Assembly: GCA_022393335.1 (NCBI GenBank)
Contig: JAJEKB010021543.1
Span: forward strand, 2,460,254-2,524,253
DNA: 64,000 nt
Source of the DNA: Macrotrachela quadricornifera
Lineage: Eukaryota > Rotifera > Eurotatoria > Philodinida > Philodinidae
Direction of reading: 5' to 3'
Position numbers and translations under genes: made by a program. Of this stretch, positions 48,913-60,394 are shown piece after piece. The notes beneath the pieces are model-generated. The model was not told where the DNA came from. It searched no databases and saw only the letters and a program-made list of their open reading frames with translations. How positions within the stretch are numbered: the first letter of the stretch is position 1; every line of letters starts with the position of its first letter.

Positions 48913-50282
48913 TTTATAATTAAACTTTATTAAAGAATATAATCATATCTAAAACATAAATTATTTTTGAAGTGTGAAAATTAATCAATTGGGAAATAAA
49001 CATAAAAATTTCGAATCGAATCTCTCATATTTAATATTTCTTTTTATATTTGAATAAATGAGATTTTGTTTTTAAAATAAATATATAATTCCGAAAATAA
49101 TAAAAACAAATTATGTAATGAAAATATCATCACCATCTTAGTTTTTTTAATTAATTAATTAATAAACATAATCTTATTTTTCAACAGCATACTATTTCAT
49201 ATAGAAAAAATTAACACAAGATTCTGGAGAAACTGTTTATATCTTTATTCATATATCTTTCATACACGTATTTAAATAATAAATATGATCATATTATTGT
49301 GTATATATTAATTTCAAGGTAATACTTTAAATAAAACAATATAAAATAAAATTATTTTATTTTATTTTTTTTTAGGTTAACATATTCATCGCGATGAGAC
49401 CCACCTGTGGGTTACGGCATATTTTATAAGGAAAATAACAAAAACAATGCCATATATTCCTTCATTTACACCATCTAGTTCAATAGTTGGATCCTTTATT
49501 ACATTGCGTAATGCTTCTCATTAAAACCATCAAGACAAAAGTTTTAGTTTTCTTCACTTCTATTACACTTGTTTCTCTTGATTGTTGTTGCCTAACTTTC
49601 TCATAACAGCAGCTCCTTCTTTTTCTTCGGTTTCAGCTTCGAGAATAGTGTACCAAGGAGTAAAGATCGCACAAGACTTTCAAGAAACTACAGAATAGTC
49701 ATGTTACTTGAGACATAATTTTCCTTGTAAATTAGATAACTATCAACTACTGCAGTTCTAAATATCAATTCAAATACCACCTTTTCATACTATTTCATTG
49801 AGCGTCTGAGACATGTATAGTATGTTGATAGTTGATCTAATAAATTACTACCTTATCTCTCTTGTTTGTAATCAAGAATAACTTGTGATTCCATGATGGA
49901 TTTATTCAATTTATTGATTTTCTCGGTTTCTACTACAGTTGCTGAATGGGACAGCTTTGTAGATATCATCAAAACGTCTCTTATATCTTTCTATTTGATC
50001 AATTTTGCGTCATTTCTGCTCTCGAACCCATAAACTTCACTACACTTCAGTTTTTACTGAATCACTACATTTATCAATAGGTAAATGTACATAAGAATGA
50101 ATCTGTGATAGACACTTTCTAAGAAAATCGAATCGTGAAGAATGTATTAATTTGAAAAATACAGGATTTTTCGAGCATATTAATTCAATACATAGCATAT
50201 TCTTTATGCAGAAAACGACAACATTTTTGTCAAAAATATTAATTAGAATCTATTATAATTAATATCGTCTAATAGAATATTA
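48913..50282. other. Intergenic, no gene seen
   Basis: AT-rich. A 23-bp string (ACTTTCTAAGAAAATCGAAT plus CGT) at 50114-50136 also occurs at 21931-21953, marking a dispersed repeat. TTAA at 50283-50286 is the left duplication of the next element. Confidence 0.4.
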
Positions 50283-50286
50283 TTAA

Positions 50287-51803
50287 GGAAGTGGCTATGT
50301 ACACACAGGTAGATATAATCAACATATTAATTAATATAAAGTCATATTATAGTATTATATGTATTTCTTGATTAATTAAAATTAAATATCTAAACTTTTT
50401 CATAATTTTATTAATATTTTATTACGTACTAATAAAGTATAAATCAAATAGTACAACCACACAATTATAAAAAAAATTAAGTCAAATAAAGATCAACAAC
50501 TCACCAGCATATCTGGTGCTTTTTCTCTTTGGTTTTAAACGAAATAATTAAATATCATTATTTTCAAAAAATTTAACATAGTGACCACGTAAAAGATATC
50601 TCATCGTAAAACATTAAAGATGAAACATCTCTATCTCTAATGCTTTATCTGTTATAACTGAATAATTCTCATAAATTTTCTCTTTTTTAGATCATTATGA
50701 GTTAAGTTTTAATTATTCATAAAAACAATTCTATTTAATTTTGTATAGCATTTTATTTTAAAATAAATTCACAATGTAACCGAGCCAATTCTTGGTTTGA
50801 TCTTGATTCTTCTTTTATGTCTTCGAACAGGACATCTATTATGACATACATATATTATATTTCGCATCGAACACAGTTAAATAATTCTCTCATTGTTTTT
50901 CCATTATATTTCATTGAAGGACGTTTTATATTCATTGGTTGATTAAAAATAATGCACCAATTTTATAATTTTTTCTCAAAATGTGCCCAACTATCGATTT
51001 GTTTTCTAAAGCAAGAATCTTTATCTTGCTTTATTTTTCTAGTCGAAGAACTACGATAAGTACGAAACAATATACTGAGATTGAACTCTAATAGCAGCAT
51101 AGACCTTTTTGTAATAGATATTGAGAATGATTATGATAGACTTTTTAATGATATAATAGTATTTATTTGGTACTATAAACGAAGTTATATTAAATCGATC
51201 CATTTTATTATAAAAATTATCATTTCACTTCATTTGATTTGTAAAACTATTAATAAGTTCAATAGAGAAAAAGATTAAAGTAAGGATTATTAATCGATTG
51301 ATCTTAATAAAGGCTATGTTCTCCGATAACAAGCCATTTGACCTTTTCTATTTTTCAGCTTCCTATTTTTAAGCCAATTAACTAAAGAAAAGAAAATATA
51401 AAATTTTTCTTGTTATAAGTGATCCATAGAAAAATGATATAATTAAGAGGGAAGCTAACCGCTAACGCTACGTGATTATCATGTTTTCTATCTAAAATAA
51501 TGAAATTTAATTATTTCGTTTAAAACCAAAGAGAGAAAGCACCAGATATGCTGGTGAGTTGTTGATCTTTATTTGACTTAATTTTTTTTATAATTGTGTG
51601 GTTGTACTATTTGATTTATACTTTATTAGTACGTAATAAAATATTAATAAAATTATGAAAAAGTTTAGATATTTAATTTTAATTAATCAAGAAATACATA
51701 TAATACTATAATATGACTTTATATTAAATAATATGTTGATTATATCTACCTGTGTGTACATAGCGAAACGGCTATATACACATATGTGTATATAGCCACT
51801 TCC
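50287..51803. mobile_element. TTAA-flanked element with ~270-bp terminal inverted repeats
   Basis: The left arm (50287 to about 50556, GGAAGTGGCTATGTACACAC...) is repeated almost exactly, inverted, at about 51505-51803. Both outer edges abut TTAA (50283-50286 and 51804-51807), the target-site duplication of piggyBac and Kolobok. The right arm carries an extra 30-bp segment near its end (CGAAACGGCTATATACACAT...). Each arm contains a small CACCAGCATATCTGGTG palindrome. The centre (50557-51500) is AT-rich with only short frames (e.g. 51081-51278), so the element is non-autonomous. High arm identity suggests recent activity. Confidence 0.88.
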
Positions 51804-51807
51804 TTAA

Positions 51808-52047
51808 TTAAAAATATTGATCTCCAACGATCAGATACTGTATATACACCTTTAGAATATGCACATTATTTTTCTATGTTTAGCAGAAGAGAAGAATTTT
51901 TCTTTTTCAGAAGAAAAGCATATATTCCATTACTATGTGTTGATTATTTTTTTGGTGAGAACTTTTTCCATTCTTTCATTATCTTATTAATTGATATTTT
52001 TTCAAGGACTACCCAATCAGACACATAATATAAAACAAAAATGTTAA
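51808..52047 (+). CDS. Orphan exon-like open frame (unidentified)
   Basis: Right of the TTAA element a frame reads DTVYTPLEYAHYFSMFSRRE...RKAYIPLLCVDYFF. A 52-nt GT-AG intron (51955-52006) would join it to GLPNQTHNIKQKC and a stop at 52045-52047. Splice sites and residue mix look real, but there is no start or upstream exon, possibly because the transposon separated them. A further frame at 52190-52387 (HAPRIPVDVTIMKTNCANSL...) may or may not belong. Family unknown. Confidence 0.25.
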
Positions 52048-52769
52048 AACGTATAGAAAATTTTCAACGACGTCAAAATGCATTATACATCTTTAACTAA
52101 AATAATATAATAGAAATATACACTTCTTACGCTTTCATTTTCGTTAAACACTTCTAACATGCTTTTTATGTATTTAATTTTCAAACTAATTGAATCAAAA
52201 CAATCATCATAACAACGGAAGAGAGCTGATTCACGCCCCACGTATACCAGTCGATGTGACAATTATGAAGACAAATTGTGCAAATAGTTTGGCGAATAAA
52301 CATTATCAAGAAATTAAAAACCAATCACAAGATTTAATTTCAGCTGGCGTAATCCTTCAATATAACAATGTTCGATCATACACATAACATCTTGTTTCTT
52401 ATATTATTTACAATTTAAAATACGAATTGCTTCGTCATCCATCTTATTCTTAGGATCTGGTTTCCAGTGATTATTTTCTGTTTCCTATTTTAAAATATTA
52501 TTTCAAAGAAAGACATTAGCACCATGGAAGCTTATTAGATTTATTAATACATTAGTGTTTGACTAATGTATCTGAAGATGACTTTATAGCAGTTATACAA
52601 AAAAAAAACTTATAGAGCGTCGATAAAGGTGTATTTTAGCTAAGGGACAGTGTTTTGAGAAAGAGCAAATATATAAATAATTGTAATGTGTTTTGATGAT
52701 TTTTAATAAAACCAGTATGGGAACTTCTTGAACGCATTCTATATTGGTCTGATTTTTTTTTCGATTTAT

Positions 52770-54393
52770 TCATGATTTATGTATAGGTTCTTTGAATGTA
52801 TATGGAAATTCTAGCCGTTTTTTAGCAATAAATTTGAGTGTATCGATTATTCGAATGACATCTTCATCAGATAAACCAGCATGGAAAGTTAATCTCAATA
52901 TAGATCGATTATTTGGCGTTGCAGGTGGTATAAAAATAGCAGGTGATATTCCGGCATTTTCAAAATAAATTTGAAGTTTTTTAGTAAATTCGTATGGTCC
53001 ACCAAGAAGACATAGAATTGGACTTGGCAATATTGGTTGTGGAACATTAAATTTTAATTCTAATGCAGCATTACTTATGATTGTTGAAATATTGAGAAGT
53101 CTCTCTCGTTCCTTATCTGCATGATAAATAATCTCTATCGCACGTCGAAGACGTTGTAAATCCCAACTCATTAGAGTACTACTAAATACAGCAGATGATG
53201 ATAATTCTCTTGCATATAAAACATCTTTTGTACGACCAGCAATAAATCCAGCACGAACACAATATGCTTTAGCAAGACTACCAGTCACAAAATCAATAGA
53301 ATCGGTTACATTTGTTAATGCAGCAAGACCACGTCCATGTGGTCCATACAAACCAATTGAATGAGATTCATCAACTACTAATATGCAATGATATTGTTCT
53401 TTGAGTTTACAAATTTCAACAAGATCCGCAATAGAACCTCTTGATGAGTATAAAGAATCAACAACAATAATTCCACTTCCATACTTATCCAAATTTTTTT
53501 TCAAATCTTCTAAAGAATTATGTTTAATCCTATGAAGAATACCATGACTGGCCCCTTGCCAAAGTGATTCATGTGCACCACTATCAATATAAACATGAGT
53601 TTTAGATGGAATAACTATAGCTTTGAGTAAACTAAAATTAGCCAAATATCCACTTTGAGCTAAATATACACTTTCTTTTCGAAGTATTTTCTTTGCTAAT
53701 ATATCAGATACTTGATATTGAAGACTATCTTGTTTTAAAAATACTCCAGACATCATATTATCTGATCCTTGTTTTTGAGTTAATTTATGTTGTTTTTCAC
53801 TTTCAACAATAATATTATTTAATTGTGGATGAAAAGATAAATGTAAATAATCGTTATGATCAATATAGATATTAATACCGTCTGGATTTGTTGATGCAAG
53901 AAATTTAATATTGCCTTTTCCTGTAATAGTAGACTGAAAATATTTTTCCATAGTTTGATGAAGTTGTTCTTGAACTGAATCATTTTTTGATGTGAAAACA
54001 TTGAATTTGTTTGTATATATTGATGGCAATAAAGTATTCAAAGCTTTGTTACCTTAAAGATAAATAAATATAGAAAAATACAAAAAAATATTCCAAGTAA
54101 AAATAAGCTTCAATGTTTTTTTGAATGATAAGAACAATTCATTTCATTTTTGATCTTTATTTATATGTTAAGCTTTTGTTTGACTCTAAGGACATATAAA
54201 GTAATAGAAATAATCATATTTTTATAAAACAGAAAGCAAGAACATTATTAAAAGTAGGGCCATATTCATCATCATTTTATCGCATTGATTTTTTATAATT
54301 TTTTCTCTAATTTCTCGCATAAACCAACAAGTAATGCGAGAAATTAGATACGAAATGATTTATCTTACCTGAGTATGAAAAAAAATTTTTCAT
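52770..54393 (-). CDS. Alpha-oxoamine synthase, CqsA/LqsA-like
   Basis: Two exons: 54393-54369 (MKNFFSYS...) and 54052-52770, joined in phase 1 (1308 nt, 435 aa). This is a PLP-dependent AONS-family enzyme: DHNDYLHLSFHP, GSDNMMSGVFL, QSGYLANFSLL, YIDSGAHESLWQGA, VVDSLYSSRGSIADL, VVDESHSIGLYGPHGRGL (about 235-252) and TGSLAKAYCVRAGFI with the Schiff-base Lys at about 270. The SLAKAY and MSGVFL/SLWQG variants look like CqsA/LqsA, which condense an acyl-CoA with an amino acid-derived substrate to make alpha-hydroxyketone signals. BioF, KBL, ALAS and SPT normally show a different lysine context. An in-frame TTG at 54041 is not the true start if the intron is real. The enzyme's product in this organism is unknown. 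Probable horizontal gene acquisition (inference). Confidence 0.85.
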
Positions 54394-56775
54394 AATTTGA
54401 ATTAAATAGCCAAGAAAAGTATTGGTGTGTGTAAAATTATATATCTATTCACTTGCACAGTTAGTGCTTCAGACTAAAAAAATAGAAATCAAAATTATAA
54501 TTACAATATTTGAATAAATCAATAAAACGTTTTCTTTTCTAAACATATACGTTCATTATTGAATATAAAAAACGAAAGGGAATCACGTGTAAGGAAGTGA
54601 TAATTTACATATTCTTAGATAGTATATAATTAATCGTGCATATTATATATAGGTGTTCCTGATTGCGTCGATATAGGAAGTACGATTTGGGTTTTTTTCC
54701 GACATCAACAAGGTAAAAATAACTAATACACAGTAGTGAGTCAAAAACCAATTTGAATATTTATTCACTCATGCATAGTGAATTAGAAAAGTAAAGCGAA
54801 TTAAATCGTAATAAAACAAAAATTGATTATATATATAATACGTATGGCACAATTAGAAATACACATATTACTTTCCAAGAAAAAAAATTTCCTTTGTTAA
54901 ATATTTTAAAGAAGAAATATAAGTTATTGAAAATGCAAAATTTGAATGAAATTTTCTTTCGTTTATTTATGTTTTGATAGAGCTTGGAAAATTGATCACG
55001 AATATATACTTTTTATTTCAATATGACTGATGTTTGACTCAAAAAGACGGTAAAAAATTTAGTTCTACGTCAAAAACTGAGTGAAAAAAGTTGTTTCATT
55101 AGATTTGGACTTGTATGCCGTTTGAGAAGTTGAAGCTGGATGTGAGATAAAAACCAGCTAATCAAGCGAAAACGTAAGCTTGCTGATCACAAGCTCAAAG
55201 AAAAAGAAGAACTTACGCACATTGTTTGCAGACGGTGCATTGGCTAATATGCAACGGAAAGGGTCCGATAGTCAAGTGAAGCGAGCAATGTGGCAACAAA
55301 CAAAGTAAAAACTTTCTGTTCTAACTGCGATAATTTTTTCTTGTCTTGAGTGTTTCGATAATAAGCATTATGATATGGAATAAAGGATTCAAATAAAGTA
55401 CTGAACATAGAACAGATGACACCTTGTGTTTAACTTCTTGCCAACAAAAAAGCAAAAGAAAATGCTTTTCTATACAGTTTCTCGTTAAACTACAGCGTCG
55501 ACCACTGGTCGATGATATCGGATCTAATGGATTAAAACTAATTCTTTTCATATATTTCGCGATGAATAAGTGATGAATGTCTATCGAGAAAAGATCGAAT
55601 AAGTCTATTCAAAGCTCTGACTTATTGTATATCGATTTACGTTTAACCGTAAATAAATTCTGTTATCTAAAAATGACTGATTCATGCACAAAAAAACAAG
55701 ATTTAACGAAAGAATTAATCATGTCTTTTAACATGTTTCACTTATCTAAGCTTTTAAGAAATTTTTTCAATAATTGACGAACATAGCCTTAGAGTTGTTC
55801 CTTCGACTGAACGCAGGGTGATATGAAAAAAAAGTAAAATGCGTTTGTTTGTCTGTCGCAGGTCAAAAGTCAAAAAAACACATGAACATACATATAGCAA
55901 AACCTTGAGGGCAAGGAGTTTCAGCAAAAGTTTTCGGATTCGAGGGATCGATTCGTATCATAAGAGTTTGGATATCATTCAAAATGTTTTTTTGTCTGCA
56001 GAAGGCTTTTTTTAAAGAAAATAACAATCTGTTTTCTGGAGTGTAGGATAGATATTATATGGGTTAAAATTAGTTGGTAGTTTTGCACGTATGGTTGTTC
56101 TTGAAGTTCGTCTGTATATTTATGTACCTAAACCAATTGGAGAATGCATTCGGCTAGATTAAGATAAAAAACTCTATGCAATGTAATCGTGAGAAAAAGA
56201 TGTGAATTCAAAGACAAATCGGAGTTTAATAATTGAACTTTTCACTGATTTTTGATGAACTCATTATTTTAACTTTGATCGAAGAGTATTTCAGGATCGT
56301 AAATCTATGTTCGAGATCGATTCTAATATAAAGATTTTTCTTCGTTGATTACTACACGTGAAATCTTTTGAATAAGATTGATACAGACATATGTTAAAAG
56401 ATAAAGTGATCGCTTGAAATCCTGTTGTTTAGTCTTCATAGGCATCAATCATAAAATGACATTCATAGTCGACAAAAATTTCTACCAGAGCTCAATGTAA
56501 TCTACTCCATTTATAACAATCTTTAAATAGTTTCTCTTTTTCTAAATTTCTTAGTGAGCTTATTAATAAATGCCCCGTAACTTTTCAAAAGGAATTGAAA
56601 CGACATGCATGTATTGGTTTCAAAGTTGAGCTCATATTAAACGAATAGACGTTGATTTGGCAAGCCTATCGATACTGCGATGAATGATAGTTTAAGTTTT
56701 TTGAGCAATTGTCAAATGATTCTATCATTGAGCAGACATAGTGTTATTTGCTTACAGTAAGATAAACAGTAATAG
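54394..56775. other. 2.4 kb without a confident gene
   Basis: AT-rich. At 55840-55880 GGTCAAAAGTCAAAAAAAC resembles motifs of the intron repeat at 19.2 kb. Open frames at 55321-55551 and 55577-55777 have no supporting features. Confidence 0.4.
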
Positions 56776-57780
56776 CTATGCAATTACACCATCCGAAGAA
56801 TGTTCAGGAGCTTTCGGTAATTCTAAATGAAAAAAATTAACTTTTATTTTTAAAATAATGGTGATCTGAGGTGAAGTCATCTGTATTCCAGCCGAGTTAC
56901 AGTACGGTACTTGCTTATTAAATCCCAACATTTGAGTGACATTTAATTCTGGTTTCTTAAAAGAACAATCATACAGCGATAAATATCGTGGATAAAACGT
57001 CATAAATGCTGGTCGATCCATGCGTTCAAACAAATCAGAGTTCAGACTTACAAAATATGATATGTCAAACAATTGAATATAACTAGATATCTGTAATGAA
57101 CTTGATCAGATTTAATCGAGAGCAAAGAACTCGAATTAGAGTTTTATTTTTGATGATTATACAATGTTTGTAGAGTGAATGTCTAGCTGAGGCTGAGAAT
57201 ACGCGATCAGTTTTTTCCGTAACATCTACCTTATTTGATTATCCTAGCATATTCAAATTCCTTCGCCTAAATTGATTTCAAATTGAAATAATTCACAAAT
57301 ATCCTATATCATAGCTCGCTGAAACTAGTGCCGGAGTCAAGAATTTTTTCTGAAGGAAACTGAGCCCCTCCAGCCCCGCCCTGGCTCCACCACTAATTGT
57401 ATAATTAAATAAATTATATTTTCAAATCGTAAATATATCTTATGAAGTCGGGGCGGGACAGGAAAAAGTTTTTTCGGGACGAGGGGACAAAAAAATTCAG
57501 GTCGGGACGCGGCGGGGCGGAAAGTGAAAAATCCGCCCCGTTTCGACCTCTGAGACAGATAAAGTAAAATGAATTTCATTTTCATTATTAGAAATATCTT
57601 GTGAAGACAGTTCAAATGTTAAATTGTTGTTTGATGATAATAAAATTTTCTCTGTTGATAGAATATTCAAAATAGTTATAACAATTTATTTCTTTTTTTT
57701 TAAATGAAACATTTGTTGAAATATATTTAAAGGAATATGATCTTACTTAAATGTCTGCTAATGATCGAAAGAGAATACAT
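56776..57780 (-). CDS. Small three-exon gene, function unknown (tentative)
   Basis: Minus exons 57780-57747, 57651-57557 and 57090-56776 join in phase (444 nt, 147 aa). Exon 1 is MYSLSIISRHL; exon 2 is acidic and Asn/Ser-rich (LTFELSSQDISNNENEIHFT); exon 3 has SYIQLFDISYFVSLNSDLFE, FYPRYLSLYDCSF, VPYCNSAGIQMTSPQITIIL. Acceptors before exons 2 and 3 (ATCAACAG, TTCATTACAG) are good, as is the first donor (A|GTAAGA). The second donor, TCT|GTCTCA, is weak and abuts the TE-like sequence CAGAGGTCGAAACGGGGCGG, so exon 2 may really be truncated by an insertion. No domain recognised. Confidence 0.45.
57325..57556. mobile_element. GC-rich transposon fragments
   Basis: Two GC-rich islands stand out in AT-rich DNA. 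One is CTGGCTCCACCACTA-type sequence at 57380-57395. The other, at 57450-57556, is built of GGGACGAGGGGAC/GGGCGGGAC motifs, with a hAT-like edge, CAGAGGTCGAAAC on the minus strand. No matching opposite end or target-site duplication was found, so these are probably truncated copies. Confidence 0.5.
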
Positions 57781-59105
57781 CTTTGTTAAACTTGACCAAT
57801 TAATCATTCAGATATGTTTTATGTCAAACAAATATTGTATGAATTAGCACAAACTAAATCAAATGATTTTTTTTTAATGATAAATAAACATTCTTTGTAT
57901 TTATATCCAACTAACAAAAGAATAAATACTCATTAGAATATAAACATTTTTATAATTGTAATTTTTTTTCATATTCTTTCCAAAAAGATTCCTTTTTTTA
58001 AAACTAATTTTTTTCAAATATTTATTTTTGTTTTAATTAAACGAAAATCACGAGAAATCTTTCGAATTTATATTAATACTGAATAAAAATTTAATAATAA
58101 TTACAATTAAAATGAACGATATATGTTGAAGAAGTAGACATTCAATTCTACTCATTACGTAACAGTAATATCCATTATCATCATCTTCTGGAAACGATGA
58201 TTAATATATTCTTCGTTATATAACAATAGGCATTTTTATTACGCATATTTTAGGCACTATAATGGAGTAAATCTGGTAGCAGACCTAGAAGTAGAGCGTG
58301 TAATAAAGAACGAAAGAATTTTATACATGAAAAGAAAATTATAAATATTTGTTTCTTTTTCTATCTTTACCATTCGATAAATGAGACATAGTATGATAGA
58401 AAGATGTATTTGAATAAAGAAATTGTTTAACAAATTGTGATAATAAAAGTTTTCTATATATTTTATTTTAGATATGAGTGAACAACCAATGATCAACTTT
58501 GATGGTATGGTACAGAAATATCAAGATTTCATCGGGGACAAAAACGACCTTTTTATTTTATTTACCTACTGATATTTTCATAATAAAGGTTATTATATTT
58601 TAAATGGCAATAATGTAAAATAACAATTTTATAACCATGCTCATTTTCTATATCATTTTTTTTCTAGCAACAATCTATCATCGATTATTATGAACCTACA
58701 AATAAATTAAAAAACAGTTGTATGTGATACACTTGATCGAAGAGAATACAACTTCTAATGAAGCTCGAAAAAACAAAATTTCGAATATACATCAAAGTTA
58801 ATAAAATATTTCTTAATCATTTTAAATAATGTAAATTATTTAAGGATCTAACACCAACGTATGTTTTTCAATCTTGACGTTCAATCTTCGATTTCGATCA
58901 ACATATTATATACGCTCCGTATACGACTGTATATTTCAGTGAGCGTATACGGAGAAATATACACATCATATACGAATGTGTTGCTTCAGTAAACGATCGT
59001 ATTCATTATCGTACATGGCCGTTTACAATCGTCACTAATCCTCCTCAAAAATCTGCGGCTCTTTCAGTTTATAAAATTATTCATTTATGTTATTTGAACT
59101 TTATT
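57781..59105. other. Intergenic, no confident gene
   Basis: AT-rich. Inverted short repeats of CGTATACG type at 58912-59000. Otherwise only the small exon-like frame at 58474-58572, listed separately. Confidence 0.35.
58474..58572 (+). CDS. Short exon-like frame (orphan)
   Basis: Directly after an acceptor-like TTTTATTTTAG (ending 58471) an ATG opens a 32-residue frame, MSEQPMINFDGMVQKYQDFI plus GDKNDLFILFTY, then stop. The composition looks coding. It may be a lone exon or gene fragment; no family assigned. Confidence 0.25.
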   Translation: MSEQPMINFDGMVQKYQDFIGDKNDLFILFTY

Positions 59106-59505
59106 NNNNNNNNNNNNNNNNNNNNNNNNNNNNNNNNNNNNNNNNNNNNNNNNNNNNNNNNNNNNNNNNNNNNNNNNNNNNNNNNNNNNNNNNNNNNNNN
59201 NNNNNNNNNNNNNNNNNNNNNNNNNNNNNNNNNNNNNNNNNNNNNNNNNNNNNNNNNNNNNNNNNNNNNNNNNNNNNNNNNNNNNNNNNNNNNNNNNNNN
59301 NNNNNNNNNNNNNNNNNNNNNNNNNNNNNNNNNNNNNNNNNNNNNNNNNNNNNNNNNNNNNNNNNNNNNNNNNNNNNNNNNNNNNNNNNNNNNNNNNNNN
59401 NNNNNNNNNNNNNNNNNNNNNNNNNNNNNNNNNNNNNNNNNNNNNNNNNNNNNNNNNNNNNNNNNNNNNNNNNNNNNNNNNNNNNNNNNNNNNNNNNNNN
59501 NNNNN
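59106..59505. other. Assembly gap (400 N)
   Basis: Exactly 400 undetermined bases; open frames reported through it are meaningless. Confidence 1.
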
Positions 59506-59938
59506 TAGTAGCTGCCTATCTATACCTAAAATATCAGCTCGAAACATTATAACAACCGTAGTAATCGAATCTGCTTATAGGTGTTCCGACAAATCATCTT
59601 GGATCTCTGTTATATCAAATACGACCTTGGAGTTTTTTTCGACCAAACTTATTTTCTACTATATACCGGTCTAACCAGCAGAAAGAGTTGATAAAAAAAT
59701 ATTTTTCCAAAAAAGTGGTTGGATCTCGATGGTTTAACCCACTTACAAATAAACGATAAGTATTATTTTTATTTCAAAATATTTTATTTATTTAAAATTA
59801 AATATTGTTTTTGTATTTTAGATTAAATGAATATAAAAGATTAAATGGTAAGTATTCTATTTATTTAAAATTAAGTGATACTTTATATTAGATCATATGG
59901 ATATATAACAAATAACGCTCGTCTGAAGACTCGCTCAG
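59506..59938. other. Gap flank, no gene
   Basis: AT-rich sequence right of the assembly gap, with nothing recognisable. Confidence 0.35.
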
Positions 59939-60394
59939 CTCTTTCTCGTAGAAATCGTGTTTCTAAACTACCGTCAAGCTATTCATTTATAAAATTAAAA
60001 AAACCAAAGTCAGATTCAAGTTGCTCGACCTCAACTGCCTTTAACCAAACTTCATAAAAAACAAATGCTTTTTGTTAAAAATTTGTCGTTTGTTTAAGAA
60101 CTTGAGCCTGAAAAATTTTTAGAAAACTGACTTCAGTTTTGGATTCCTCGACACCGTTACCCTTCGGTTAACCCTTATAAAAAAAATTTTTTTTTCAGAA
60201 AAAGTGATCCTTTGTGTTAAAAAATGATCCTCAAAAAATTTTGAGAAACTAACATCAGATTCGAGTTCCTCGACCCCGATTATTCTTTGGTTAAATTTTA
60301 TAGAAAATATTAATAAAATGTTTTTTTGACCTTGTGCGGACATACAATCAATCAGACAACTTATGTTTGTAAGACTCTTCTCTACGAGAAAGAG
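59939..60394. mobile_element. Inverted-repeat element with ~122-bp tandem units
   Basis: CTCTTTCTCGTAGA at 59939 and its inverse TCTACGAGAAAGAG ending at 60394. Between them are about three diverged units of 122-123 bp, each with a (C/A)TCAG(A/T)TT..(G/A)TT(C/G)CTCGAC core at about 60009, 60131 and 60253, followed by TTNGGTTAA-type sequence. No coding potential. Confidence 0.6.

Noticed and set aside
59087..59674. Open frames of 148-195 residues
   Set aside because: Run through the 400-N assembly gap.
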